DNA from: Leptoclinus maculatus
Taxonomy: Eukaryota > Chordata > Actinopteri > Perciformes > Stichaeidae
Length of the DNA stretch: 64,000 nucleotides
Reading direction: 5' to 3'
Assembly (NCBI GenBank): GCA_032191485.1
Contig: JAVDOI010000008.1
Coordinates: 3,487,799 to 3,551,798, forward strand
In this document: piece by piece, positions 54,686-64,000 of the stretch
Layout: every line of letters starts with the position of its first letter
Position numbering within the stretch: the first letter of the stretch is position 1
Translations under genes and position numbers: made by a program
The notes under the pieces: model-generated
The model's database searches: none
The model's input: only the letters and a program-made list of their open reading frames with translations
What the model was told of the DNA's origin: nothing

Positions 54686-56269
54686 TCGCCATAAATGTAC
54701 GCTCGTAAGATAACCCCGCCCACTGATTTTATTGTGGAGGGTTTAGAATTTGATCCTAAATTCTGCAGAGGAGGCCTATCATGATGATGATGATGATGAT
54801 GATGATGGGATTTCGTGCCTAAGTAATTAACACGTGTTTTCTTTATTATTCCTGATATATTTATGAAATATCAGATTTTGTCTCAAATAAGATGATAAGC
54901 ATCTTGGACTTGTTTCCATCGTTGTCTCCCTCAACCAACCTTCATCAAGATGAAGACAGCAGATCAATATCTGACATTAAGAAACATAGAAAACAGGAAG
55001 AGAAGGCAAACAAGACGAAGCTTCTTCAATTTGTTTATTATGTAATATCTGAATAAGACGTTTTCCAGACTGCAGAGAAGGAAAGAGACAATTATTTAAA
55101 AGAATAGTGCAGATCTTAATCTTCAGCTTCTACGAATGAAACAGGGACAGTGTTTTGCATTTAATGGGTCAAAATAGATCAATCAGGGGGGAAGTGTTTT
55201 GTACATAAAATGTTTCTATCTGAGAAAGTTTGTTTTAAAAATACCAAAACTGTCCTAAAAAACAGATTCTTTTTTTCTTTTAGTGACTCCTGCTGTTCTC
55301 CCGTTGTATTTTTCACTTCACAGCAGAGTTTGGTTTGTTGTATGTCACCGCTGCAGCTTCTCCTCCTCATTCATCGCTTCCATATGGAAATCTTAAGAAG
55401 TCCTTTAATGGCAGTCGGCATTAGTTTCATTAAATGTTCCCTCCGTCACTGGACTCCAAAATCAAAGCTGCAGCTGCTCTGAGACGTGTGAAAGGGTTTC
55501 CACTGTTCCATTCTTTAAACACTGCAGCACTTTGTAAAACCAGTGAGAATGTTGATTAACTTTTCAATACTTGTGACAATGAAAATGAAAATTTGTGATG
55601 TACAGCATTGGCGTTTTACCTCTATGATCACATGCAAAGGAGAGCACATATTGTTTTGTCCAAATGTGCTATAGATGCTATTGTATGTAAAATAAAAAGT
55701 ACTGGAATGTAGGATTTCTTTGCACCTCCAGATTTGTTTATCGGACATTTTCAGATCAGCTGCAGAAGGAAAGAAGGGAAGGACGGAAATAAAAACGTAA
55801 CATTTGTCATGATTAGATCTCCATCCGCATGCTGTTTCTCAAACAGCAGAGAGCGATGAGTCTGTCTTTTGAAAGCCGGACTTATCAGCGTCAGACAACT
55901 CTCCACTGTACACGGAGAGAAGAACTTTCCACGTTCAACAAAAAGTGTTGTAATGAAGAAGAACTTTGCATTAATACCCATAATATCACACACACTGATC
56001 GTCTGCCTTCACGGCTCAATCCTCCAGTTTTCTAGCTCGCAGTTTCCAAATTTGTTTTTGTCAGACACAGAATGCCTGTCTCCATTTTGACAGATCATCA
56101 CCATCTGACAAAGTATGATGTATTGTAATTAATCATGATGTCACTTCCTTTCAATAAGCCAATAAAAACGAACTCAGATGATCAATTACTGAGACATTTT
56201 TTGCTGAAGTCCCTCTGAAACTGTTAGAAGTCTGAGCTCTCTGACACCTGTTGTGTCACGAGAACACTA

Positions 56270-56660
56270 TCCAGACACAATGATGCTCATTAATCAGCAG
56301 TGATGGAGCATTAATCACACGCTGATGAGTTAAGTATCATGTTTTACCTTCTGGTTTGTCTTCCATGTTGGATCTTCTCCACGTTGAGACCTGCCTCTCT
56401 CTCTCTCTCTCTCTCTCTGGTTTGATTCGTGAATGAAAGCTGATATTGTCTGTGTGTAATTGGCCGTCTGTCCCTCTGCCTGCCTCTCAACCCCCGTCAG
56501 TTACACCTCTAATGATCCGAGTGTCCGCTGTGCAGAAACAAGGAGAGGTGTAATTACTTTTGTGGGGGAACGTTCATTCCAGGCTTGTCTCCCTGATTTG
56601 AGGAGAGGCGTCGTGCAGAGACACTAATTGTTGCTCATGTGAATGAAAGCTGATATCACT
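56270..56660. promoter_or_regulatory. Possible SOSTDC1 upstream enhancer block
   Basis: About 1.7-2.1 kb upstream of SOSTDC1, this has TCATTAATCAGCAG, GCATTAATCACAC, an inverted pair TTACACCT / AGGTGTAATTA (T-box-like), and an exact 18-bp direct repeat GTGAATGAAAGCTGATAT at 56429 and 56639. The motif identities are inferred; conservation was not tested. Confidence 0.3.
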
Positions 56661-58144
56661 CGCTTTTATTATCACAGGAGCACCTTTTTTCTTCTTCTCT
56701 TTTTTAGGGTTGTGGTCTCGTTGAAGAGCGCGAGGAGGCCCGAGGGTGAAAGGAAATACTCAAATTTAGAATACCACGGTGGTAAAAGTTAGGAAAACGT
56801 ACACAGGTATTTACTCAAGTGAGTTAAAGTAGTCATCGTGAAGAAAATAAGAGTTTAGTTTAGCAGTCAGTCGAAAATATCATACCTCCAATTTTGGTTA
56901 TTTTCAGGATTTCATTAGGAAAGAAATATAGGAAACATGAAGGTAGGAGGAAGGAAGGACAAAAAAAAGGTAAGAAAGATGGGAGGAATAAGTAAGATAA
57001 AGGAGAAGAAAGAAATGGAAAGTGGGAAGGATAGAAAGTAAAAAGTAAATAAAAAACAAGAACAAGTGACGCGGTAATTACAGATCAGCGCGTCTGAGAA
57101 GACATTTAATTCTCAAGAAAGTAAACAATACCTATTGATTATGAATAGTGCGTAGTATGCGATTGTGAACGCGGCAGCTATTTATTGATTGAGGGATTGC
57201 CTCCACACGGCTCTCAACATGGCGACATTTACCTGAGGTAACTTTCGCAACAAGAAGGCGTTATCAGCTGTAACCTGCATATAAGCGCGGCGAAGAGCAG
57301 CGGCCACGAGCTTGCCAGTCGGGCACGCTCACGTGCACTAACATGCACTAAAAGCATGAAGAGCCGGCCCGCCTATATGTCAACAAAGCACATGAAGCTC
57401 TGATAACAAAACGTTTATTCTCCGCTCACGTTTACTCCACTATATATTTACTATAGCATAATAGTTGTTTGCTGCTATATTAATGTTTTGAACATCATAT
57501 GGAGACCCTTTAATAAATGTAATTCTCGACTCGGAGGGTTTTAAATCTCCCAGCAGGTGCAGCCAGTCTGTCATTAAACGTCACAGTTTGTGTTATTGTT
57601 TCCTCTCTTTTGTTTGTCCTCAAACACCAGAGGCTCATTCACTCCACTTCCGACGGAAAATAAAAGGGCAACACGGCCGGCTCTTCTAACACTTCGACGC
57701 CCCTCTGAGCTCCTTATGGGACCGGGTTCAGTGAATATGATAGGGCTCCCTCTGTTGTGCCCTCGGCAGCAGAGAAACTCAGCAGCGGGAATTCGGTAGC
57801 CCCCCTAACCCTCATGGGAAATGAAAGGTGGCTGGGTTAATAGCCATATTGACAAGCAGCGTGGAGGGAGAGGGAGCGGGATCAGGAAGCGCCCACATGC
57901 AGCAATGGGAGGTGTGGCGGGGGTCGACCGGAGGCGGAACAAAAGGAATGCACAACACCTGGAACAAAGAGAGAAAGAAAAGGTCACCGATGTCACGGAG
58001 TTTGGGAAAGATCCCAGCGGACGACGTACAGCGGATGGGGGGGGGGGGGCGTGTTCCCTGAGACAAACAATGGTACTTCAACCATCGTTACTGTTACACC
58101 AATATTCTCATGGTGCATTTTCAAAGTGCAATAAGTTATTAGCG

Positions 58145-58522
58145 TGTTGCATACGAAAGTACTGTACTTGAGTACAATTTTGAGGTACTTTACTTGAGTA
58201 TTTTTCATTTTCTGCTGCTTTATACTTGACAACATCTCTGAGGCAAAGATTGTACTTTCTACTCCTCTACATTTATTTGATACCTTTAGTTTCTATGCAG
58301 ATTCAGATTAATAATACAAAACTAATAAAGTATGATGTATTATTGTCGATAAAGACAAGTTACCCGGCAGTAGGCCTTTATAAAAAAACTGCAACAAAAT
58401 CTACACACTGCACCTTTAAGGATATTTTGAATGCAGTACTTTTACTTGTAACAGAGTATTTCTACACTGTGGTATTGCTCCTTTTACTTGAGTAAAATAT
58501 CTGAGTACTTCCTCCACCTCTG
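58145..58522. repeat. Teleost dispersed repeat rich in GTACTTTACTTGAGTA
   Basis: CGAAAGTACTGTACTTGAGT at the left, CATTTTCTGCTGCTTTATAC and CTACTCCTCTACATTTATTTG inside, and GAGTACTTCCTCCACCTCTG at the right match a repeat very common in teleost sequences (from memory). A fragment lies at 56750-56850. Confidence 0.7.
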
Positions 58523-59250
58523 CATTGTACTTAGTGGTCATACAAGCAATAACAATCTGCACTTATGAGCTTTTTCAGGAGCTTTCAACCACATCTCATG
58601 GTCTTCATCAGCAAACAGAACTGGTTCAGGTGTGTTCAGTAAGTGGACCTTGAGTTGAGGGAATTCTGCACCAGGTGCCAATTCTAAGGTCAAGAATGAA
58701 CCACATGCTCAAATAAATACAGTATATTTGGAAATAAATGATTTATTGACATGCTCCTCCAGATGTTGTAGAGGTTTGTTGATGGAGAGCAATATCTTTA
58801 AGTGTAAAGTCATTAGGTTTTTTAAAGTTCCAGTCTTTAAACTGAGCTCCTTGTGTTCCTGTTTTGGCTCCATTCTCACAGACAGAAGAGGATATCTTCT
58901 CACCTCGCTCTCGGAGAGAATGGGATTAAGTGTATTCCCCGATACGTTGAACTCAAAGTAGTGACAAGTTACTACAGCTGTTTTATCATACAAGTTATGA
59001 AACACAAAACTACGTTATTTCCCTCTGAAATTTAGCTGAAAAAAAGGTAGAAATGTTTCCCAAACTCAAAGTAAAATAAAATGACTTTAAATTCAGTACT
59101 TCAGTAAATGTACCGACAGCGAGGATGAAGAGAACTTATCTTGGGAGTCCATTGCACATCATTAGGAACCACAATGTGAATAAATAAAGCTGCAAACCAA
59201 AAATAAATTGACTTAGTTTGCCGACACATTTTTTAATTTTGGTAAAACAC

Positions 59251-59264
59251 TGCCCTCTGCTGGA
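59251..59264 (-). promoter_or_regulatory. CTCF-like motif near LRRC72
   Basis: TCCAGCAGAGGGCA on the minus strand is close to the CTCF core. It lies in the spacer between the SOSTDC1 upstream block and the LRRC72-like gene. Confidence 0.35.
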
Positions 59265-59597
59265 TATTTGCCTTCACTGCAGATCAATGATTCAGTCATT
59301 TAATCACTCATCTGCACCAAATGTAAGAGTAAAAACATGTACATTTTCCACAATCAATGCATAGAAGAAAATAAATTAGCATAAAACTGTTATATTCATG
59401 AAATAACAGAATAATTTGTTTTGTTTTGATTTATTTCAAGCACAACATGGAGTTTCCTGGCAAAAGGTGTGAGAATCCAAACGGTGACAATGGAGGTGGT
59501 GGAGGTAGACGGCTTCTTTTAAAACAAAGCCACATGAATGTAGCTCCTGTCACTTTGTAATCTGTGATTTCTTCTTCTCTCACCATGAATACAGCAC

Positions 59598-59665
59598 ATG
59601 GAGTCTCTGCAGAAGTCTGGGATAAGGAGGGACGTCGACGTTTGCAAACTCAGCCTTGCCACAAA
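59598..59665 (+). CDS. lrrc72: LRRC72-like exon (DVDVCKLSLATK)
   Basis: A 68-nt coding segment from the in-frame ATG to a GTAAGA donor. The exon itself probably begins at 59595 after ATACAG. Confidence 0.5.
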
Positions 59666-59940
59666 GTAAGACACTTTCTGGGAGCATTTAAAACAAATGT
59701 ATCTGTGGTACTCAAACAAAAAAAAAAGATTCAGAAATGATTGACATGTTTTCTGTTTTGCTGAACAGAAAACTCACCAGCGGCCCTGACGTGTCAAGAT
59801 TTCACTCTCTGAGGAACTTGTGGCTGAATAACAACAAGGTAGGCTTCTGTTGAGCTGCGTGTTTCAGGAAAACTCATTTATTTTAACTTCTTCTCCTCCA
59901 CAACAACCAGGTCAGAGGGCTCCAAACTGCGAGTGAGTGA
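59598..59940 (+). CDS. lrrc72: LRRC72-like gene, N-terminal leucine-rich-repeat exons only, possibly decayed
   Basis: Three segments fit: 59598-59665 (MESLQKSGIRRDVDVCKLSL then ATK), 59769-59838 (KLTSGPDVSRFHSLRNLWLN then NNK) and 59911-59940 (VRGLQTASE then TGA). The first junction has ACAAA|GTAAGA and GAACAG ends and joins in phase 2. SLRNLWLNNNKVRGL is a leucine-rich repeat of the type found in LRRC72, and LRRC72 is expected here on this strand between SOSTDC1 and ANKMY2. The third segment hits a stop after nine codons unless GCGA|GTGAGT makes a 22-nt exon, and no later repeat exons were found before ANKMY2, about 1 kb away. The start is also unsure; an upstream ATG at 59447 does not join in frame. 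The family usually has nearly 290 residues, so this reads as a truncated or dying gene. Confidence 0.5.
59769..59838 (+). CDS. lrrc72: LRRC72-like exon (FHSLRNLWLNNNK)
   Basis: A 70-nt segment flanked by GCTGAACAG and AAG|GTAGGC, encoding a canonical LxxLxLxxN repeat core. Confidence 0.6.
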
Positions 59941-60871
59941 TGAGACTCATAAAGAGTGAACCGGATGCTTTCAGAGAGAGATTAAGACTTCACACCAGAA
60001 ACCAATATGATCACCATGATGAAGCTGGTCTTTATTGAACGTGATTAAGCTCAAGTTGTTTGACATTTTGGAGATGATCAGTGTGTTCAGGCTGCACAAT
60101 AAAGGAACGGTTATCAAAAGCACACGACTAGAATGTTGGTGTTCTTGTGCTGCACACAACGAGGCTCCATCAACCAATGATGTTGCATTTTGGGGGGAAA
60201 AAGTTAGTTCAGTTAGGAAAATCATGATAATAATAATAACTTTATTTATAGCACCTTTAAAAACCGTGTTTACAAAGTGCTTTGACAGAGAAAGCAGCAA
60301 AAGCAAAGGCAATAAAACAGAAAGCTCAACAGTGAGGCCCAACAAAGCTCAGACTAAAGTTACAGTTAAACCAGCTGGTAAAACGGTACAATAGATGAAA
60401 CAAACCCAGTCGACGCCATCAAAATGAACTAAGAAAAGCATGAGCATTATTGTCATCTATCAGGAAACACAGTCATTTAATGCATGTTTAGTCAATATTG
60501 TGCAGCCTTGCCTCCCGCTAACAGTCGGCTATGAAGTTAACGTCCCAATAACAAGCCGCTGCTCTGATCGGCTACACAGTCACGTCTTTCCTGCACAGGT
60601 TGCTACAGTTTAAGGCAAAAGTTACGTTCCATCATCGATGTGAACCATTAGTCTCCCCCCCCCCCCCCCCCCCCCCTCAGAGACCTCTACCACAAACACG
60701 TCAATTCTTCACATTCACATATAACAAAATCATCTGGAAAATTGAACATATAAAATAAAGAGATGACCGCCGTGGCCTCGGACCTTTGAGACAGTCTCAG
60801 GTGGGTAATAAATATGGGTTCTCGTCTCCGTCTGGTCTGTCTCCGTCTGGCTTTCAGTCTCAGTGCCAGTC

Positions 60872-60915
<44 letters not shown>

Positions 60916-60936
60916 TTCGGATGGATTCAGGCCCGC
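59941..60936. other. Spacer between LRRC72-like gene and ANKMY2
   Basis: It contains a teleost repeat with TAATAATAACTTTATTTATA at 60222-60330, a poly-C run (60656-60676) and a (TC)n stretch (60872-60909). No LRR exon was recognised. Confidence 0.65.
60222..60330 (+). repeat. Teleost repeat fragment (CTTTATTTATAGCACCTTT)
   Basis: The block CTTTATTTATAGCACCTTTA and CAAAGTGCTTTGACAGA is a widespread teleost repeat signature (from memory). Confidence 0.6.
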
Positions 60937-61058
60937 TCAGTTGTCAGCAGCCGTGATGGGAGAAGGGTTTGAGGTTTCTGAGGGGGGGACCTCACTGTTG
61001 GGCTCCACCGAGAGCTCCTGCATGGAGTCTGAGGCCTCCTGCACGGCTTCACTCTCCT
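60937..61058 (-). CDS. ankmy2: ANKMY2 last coding exon
   Basis: A 122-nt exon encoding EESEAVQEASDSMQELSVEP to SPITAADN-TGA. The acceptor is TTTTCAG. Confidence 0.9.
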
Positions 61059-63633
61059 CTGAAAACACGGAGACGACACAGTTTAGTTTGACTGAAACAA
61101 AGACATCTGTGATCCGAGGGCGACCGTCAACAGTTTTCATGTTCTGTCGTGTTGGTTTAAGGCGAGACATTAACATCCAACAAATCGCTTTTTCATGCAC
61201 TGGTTCATTACAGATTAAAATTTTACAGATTTAAAAAAATCTTTCTATTTTCCCTCATAATGGAAGAAATAACGACCATTTTCTGAATTTCTTAGACAAA
61301 TAAAAAAGCAAAACTACTGAGTCCTGCATATGTATTTATTTACAGGTGAAAGTACCTTTGCTCTGCTGCAGCCTCAGCTTGGCTGACTCGGCCTCCTGCT
61401 GCTCTCTCTGCTCTTGGAGCGTCTTGCAAACCTTCTTGTGGGTGAACCAGTGCATCTTCTGACAGGCCTGGCCGCAGTAGATCACCTAGCGCCCGAGAAA
61501 AATAGAGGAGACTTCATTTGAACGTGTCATGTGCTCATCAAAAGCCACAGGCAGTAAAACACCAAACACTCTTTACACACCAAGAAAAGATGTAAATTGA
61601 TACGTTTCTGTCGTTTTGACACTCACCATCTTGCAGACGGAGCATCTCTTCTCGGCGCCCTTCTCGCCACACGAGGTACAAAACTCTGCGTCCATGAAGC
61701 CGACCTGACCGGTGATGGCCTGAGTCAGCACCGACAGAGCTGTGGGGTCGTTACCCTGTGAGCACAGAAAGAAAACCCGATCAGGCATCGCACAACAAGA
61801 CACTAACGCAGAACCTTTACATCGAGGCGAGACTAAATGCTGGATTAACTCTCATCCAGACTCACGATCTCCACGGGGGCGATGCTCCGCACCAGCTGCT
61901 GCAGCAGAGTGGCGTCACAGTACGGGAACTTGCGGATGCACTCTCTGAGGAACTTCTCCTGGTACACGGGGAAGCCGTCTCTGTCCCGACCCTTCAGCAA
62001 GCTGCAGGACGGGGAACCAAGGAAGCTCAACTTTTAGAACGGAAAACGCAAATCACATGACAACTGACGATAGAACTAATGTTTAAACTCCCGAGATTTA
62101 ACGATCAGATGACAGAAGCCCTGTTGGAACAGACACAGCTCCAGTCAGGCTCCTCTCAGTTTAGTCTGAGGAAACTTAAACCGGCATCATAACATCACCC
62201 AATCCTTCAATGAGACGGTAAATACCGGCCTCACCTCTTGATGAGGCCGTCCAGTTTGTCCTCGCGGTCCTTGAGGAAGGACGCACACTTTCCCAGCACG
62301 CAGCTGATGTAGTGCATCTTCATGGCCAGCACCTCGTTCATGTCCTGCTGCTTGATGCACTTCTCACAGATGAGCTCCATCACCCGGCGGCATTTCTCCA
62401 GAGCCTCCACCTCGGCCACCAGAGGGTTCTCCTTCACCAGCATCACCATCTGCAGGACACAGGAGACACTCATCAACTTCCATCCTGGGGCCATAAAAGG
62501 CTTTATACATTCAGCGGTGTCCTACCTTGACGGGGTTCAGGTTGGTGCTCATGATGACCTTGTGGAGGGGTCCGGCCAGTTTGGACGGCAGCTTGGGTTC
62601 CTTCTCCAAACCCTGAGGCTTGGTGTAGTAATCCAGTCTGGCCCGGGAGAAGAAGTTGTTGATCACCGTGACGCAGTCGTGTTGCCCTGCGGAGGGGAAA
62701 AAGAAGAGACGGTCACATGTTTATGTATTAAACAGAGCAAGTTACGAGCGGCTCAAACGCAACACTGGAAGCACAGTTTGAGTCGGTGCAAACAAACCTC
62801 GGCTCTTTAGCTGCAACTCATTGTACTCGGACAAGAATGACCTCCGACGAAGTCTAATGGAACAGTGATTCAAGTCGGAAACTTAAAGATTGATCTTTGT
62901 CGACGTAAACAAACCTGACGTCACACGGTGAATTACCTTTTCCTCACGTCTTACTTTACGGAGTGTTATGAAAGATGCCGTAACAACGTTGTAGCTGCAG
63001 TTTCCATTAAGTTGATTTGTGCTTCTTTGACTCTTTCAACAGGGTTACCGCTGATACTTGAAGTGTCTTAAAATTAGATTTTCAGAAATATTTCCCCACA
63101 GGGTTCTCTAGCGGTTGATGTAGATGCTTGTAAAGTTGCCACACCAACATCCGTTAGCACTGGCACGCATTTAGATTTGGAAGTCGTGACTACCGACTCG
63201 AAATTGTCGACTTTCGACTTGCAATGGATTGCAGCATTTCACAGTGCTGTGTGTGTGTGTGTGTGTGACGATACAAGGCTCAACAACACCGATCACGTCA
63301 CAGAGAGACGTACCGACAAAGGCGGCCATCTGTGCGGCGGTCCTTCCTACCGAGTTGACCACGTCTGTTTCCGCCCCGGCGTCCAGCATCATCCACGTGA
63401 TGTCGGTCTTACCTGCAGCCACAGAGGGAGGAGTCACAACACACACAAAAATATAACAGAGATGAGATTTTTAAATCAGGTGATCAGCTCCAACCTGACA
63501 GGCCAGCAAACATCAGCGCTGTGTATCCGTGCTCGTGTTCGTTGCAGTTCACGTCCGCTCCGTGTTGCAACAGCAACTTGCACATGTCGGCTTTTCCTTT
63601 GTAAGCAGCGTGCATGAGAGGGGTCATCCCGTA
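60937..63633 (-). CDS. ankmy2: ANKMY2, ankyrin repeat and MYND zinc-finger protein 2, 5' end beyond window
   Basis: ANKMY2 is a cytosolic adaptor reported to act with FKBP38 in adenylyl cyclase ciliary targeting and Hedgehog signalling (family knowledge). Eight coding exons on the minus strand are 63633-63495, 63412-63314, 62686-62526, 62449-62235, 62001-61866, 61755-61627, 61485-61356 and 61058-60937, totalling 1131 nt. Phases are consistent at every junction. They encode ankyrin repeats (YGMTPLMHAAYKGKADMCKL, HGADVN, GYTALMFAGLSG, GAETDVVNSVGRTAAQMAAF), a middle region (PVKMVMLVKENP, CEKCIKQQDMNEVLAMKMHY) and a complete MYND finger (CTSC, CSVC, YCGQAC, HKKVC). The acidic, Ser-rich tail ends SPITAADN. 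The first exon(s), about 45 residues, lie to the right of the window. It is convergent with the LRRC72-like gene. Confidence 0.96.
61356..61485 (-). CDS. ankmy2: ANKMY2 exon (second half of MYND finger)
   Basis: A 130-nt exon encoding VIYCGQACQKMHWFTHKKVC then a Gln/Glu-rich helix. The acceptor is GCGCTAG, a TAG type, and the donor AAAG|GTACTT. Confidence 0.93.
61627..61755 (-). CDS. ankmy2: ANKMY2 exon (first half of MYND finger)
   Basis: A 129-nt exon from GNDPTALSVLTQAITGQVGF to CGEKGAEKRCSVCKM, donor GTGAGT. Confidence 0.95.
61866..62001 (-). CDS. ankmy2: ANKMY2 exon (LLKGRDRDGFPVYQEKF)
   Basis: A 136-nt exon ending LVRSIAPVEI at GTGAGT, near-identical to human. Confidence 0.95.
62235..62449 (-). 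CDS. ankmy2: ANKMY2 exon (MVMLVKENP ... LDGLIK)
   Basis: A 215-nt exon with ICEKCIKQQDMNEVLAMKMH. The donor is AGAG|GTGAGG. Confidence 0.95.
62526..62686 (-). CDS. ankmy2: ANKMY2 exon (GQHDCVTVINNFFSRARLDY)
   Basis: A 161-nt exon, ends CCGCAG and AAG|GTAGGA, finishing STNLNPVK. Confidence 0.95.
62687..63313 (-). other. ANKMY2 intron, no repeat recognised
   Basis: It contains a short (GT)n at 63249-63268 and otherwise unassigned sequence. Confidence 0.75.
63314..63412 (-). CDS. ankmy2: ANKMY2 exon (KTDITWMMLDAGAETDVV)
   Basis: A 99-nt exon between GCTGCAG and GTCG|GTACGT. Confidence 0.94.
63495..63633 (-). CDS. ankmy2: ANKMY2 exon with ankyrin repeats (YGMTPLMHAAY)
   Basis: A 139-nt exon between GTCCACAG and TCAG|GTTGGAG. 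Probably the second coding exon. Confidence 0.93.
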
Positions 63634-64000
63634 CTGTGGACCAGAACCAAAACACAGCTCAGAGACACAATCTACATCAACAATTTCACTTTTACATAAG
63701 ATAAGAACAAAGAAAAAAAGTCTTTATAAAGTCTGTTTACTTTTTGTTATTCCCGTCTGTGTTGTCCTAACGACTGCCCCCCCCCCCCCCCCCACCTGTT
63801 GTACGTCCTGTAAGGTTTAAATATTCAGTCGGCTTAATGAAGACCATTATGGTTTAAAGGATTTACAGCATTAAGGCTGCCACTAACGATCGCTTTCATT
63901 TGCTGACTATTAATCACATTGTTAAATGTCTCCCTTTCAATGGGTGGTGGCATCAGATGTCTAAAGATAATCAGTTTAAATGTTGAAGATATTATTTAAA
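63634..64000 (-). other. ANKMY2 5' intron, cut by window edge
   Basis: It contains a poly-C run (63778-63793) and the start of a GCTGCAACTAACGATCG-type MITE at about 63868, which continues beyond the window. Confidence 0.7.

Larger units (their letters stand above)
54544..59446. other. Spacer upstream of SOSTDC1
   Basis: It contains the SOSTDC1 promoter, (ATG)n at 54780-54806, a block with repeated motifs and paired TTACACCT/AGGTGTAA sites (56270-56660), a purine-rich stretch near 56935-57060, a segment related to the 49.3 kb MITE near 57180-57260, a poly-G run at 58037, and a dispersed repeat at 58145-58522. No gene was recognised. Confidence 0.65.

Noticed and set aside
59447..59504. Upstream ATG (MEFPGKRCENPNG) as first LRRC72 exon
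   Set aside because: All nearby GT donors give a phase that does not join in frame to the 59595 exon.

Overview
The window looks like nuclear DNA of a teleost (ray-finned) fish, probably a percomorph. Genes are split into short exons by large introns. Long (CA)n and (GA)n arrays and poly-G/poly-C tracts are frequent, and many short interspersed elements are of types common in teleosts. The gene order matches the vertebrate block CRPPA - SOSTDC1 - LRRC72 - ANKMY2 (human 7p21). No bacterial, viral or organellar gene, rRNA, tRNA or CRISPR array was recognised.

Layout. About 1-7.8 kb is intergenic sequence downstream of CRPPA. From 50,821 down to 7,818 on the minus strand lies a complete CRPPA (ISPD) gene, rebuilt by hand as ten coding exons. 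All splice phases agree and the product is 450 aa; the human protein is 451 aa from memory. Its last exon is separated from the rest by a 16.3 kb intron. SOSTDC1 (minus, 54,543-52,382, two exons, 215 aa) follows, with TATA and CCAAT motifs upstream. A short plus-strand LRRC72-like gene at 59.6-59.9 kb keeps only its first leucine-rich-repeat exons and may be decayed. ANKMY2 (minus, 63,633-60,937) contributes eight coding exons; its 5' exon(s) lie beyond the right edge.

Functionally these are neighbours rather than a pathway. CRPPA makes CDP-ribitol for alpha-dystroglycan glycosylation, SOSTDC1 is a secreted BMP/Wnt antagonist, and ANKMY2 is an ankyrin/MYND protein linked to ciliary signalling.

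The accessory content is mostly in the CRPPA introns. It includes a 1.45 kb hAT-like element inserted into a 31-bp minisatellite, several MITE-like elements with visible terminal inverted repeats (one with a clean 8-bp target duplication), and an L2-type LINE/SINE tail with the GGATA stem-loop. There is also an unrecognised two-exon gene candidate encoding a predicted type II membrane protein, nested antisense in CRPPA intron 6. I found no clearly new biological system. The best leads are that nested gene, the truncated LRRC72, a diverged three-copy repeat in CRPPA intron 9, and a repeated motif block upstream of SOSTDC1. All gene identities rest on reading the translations against remembered family sequences; no database search was run.
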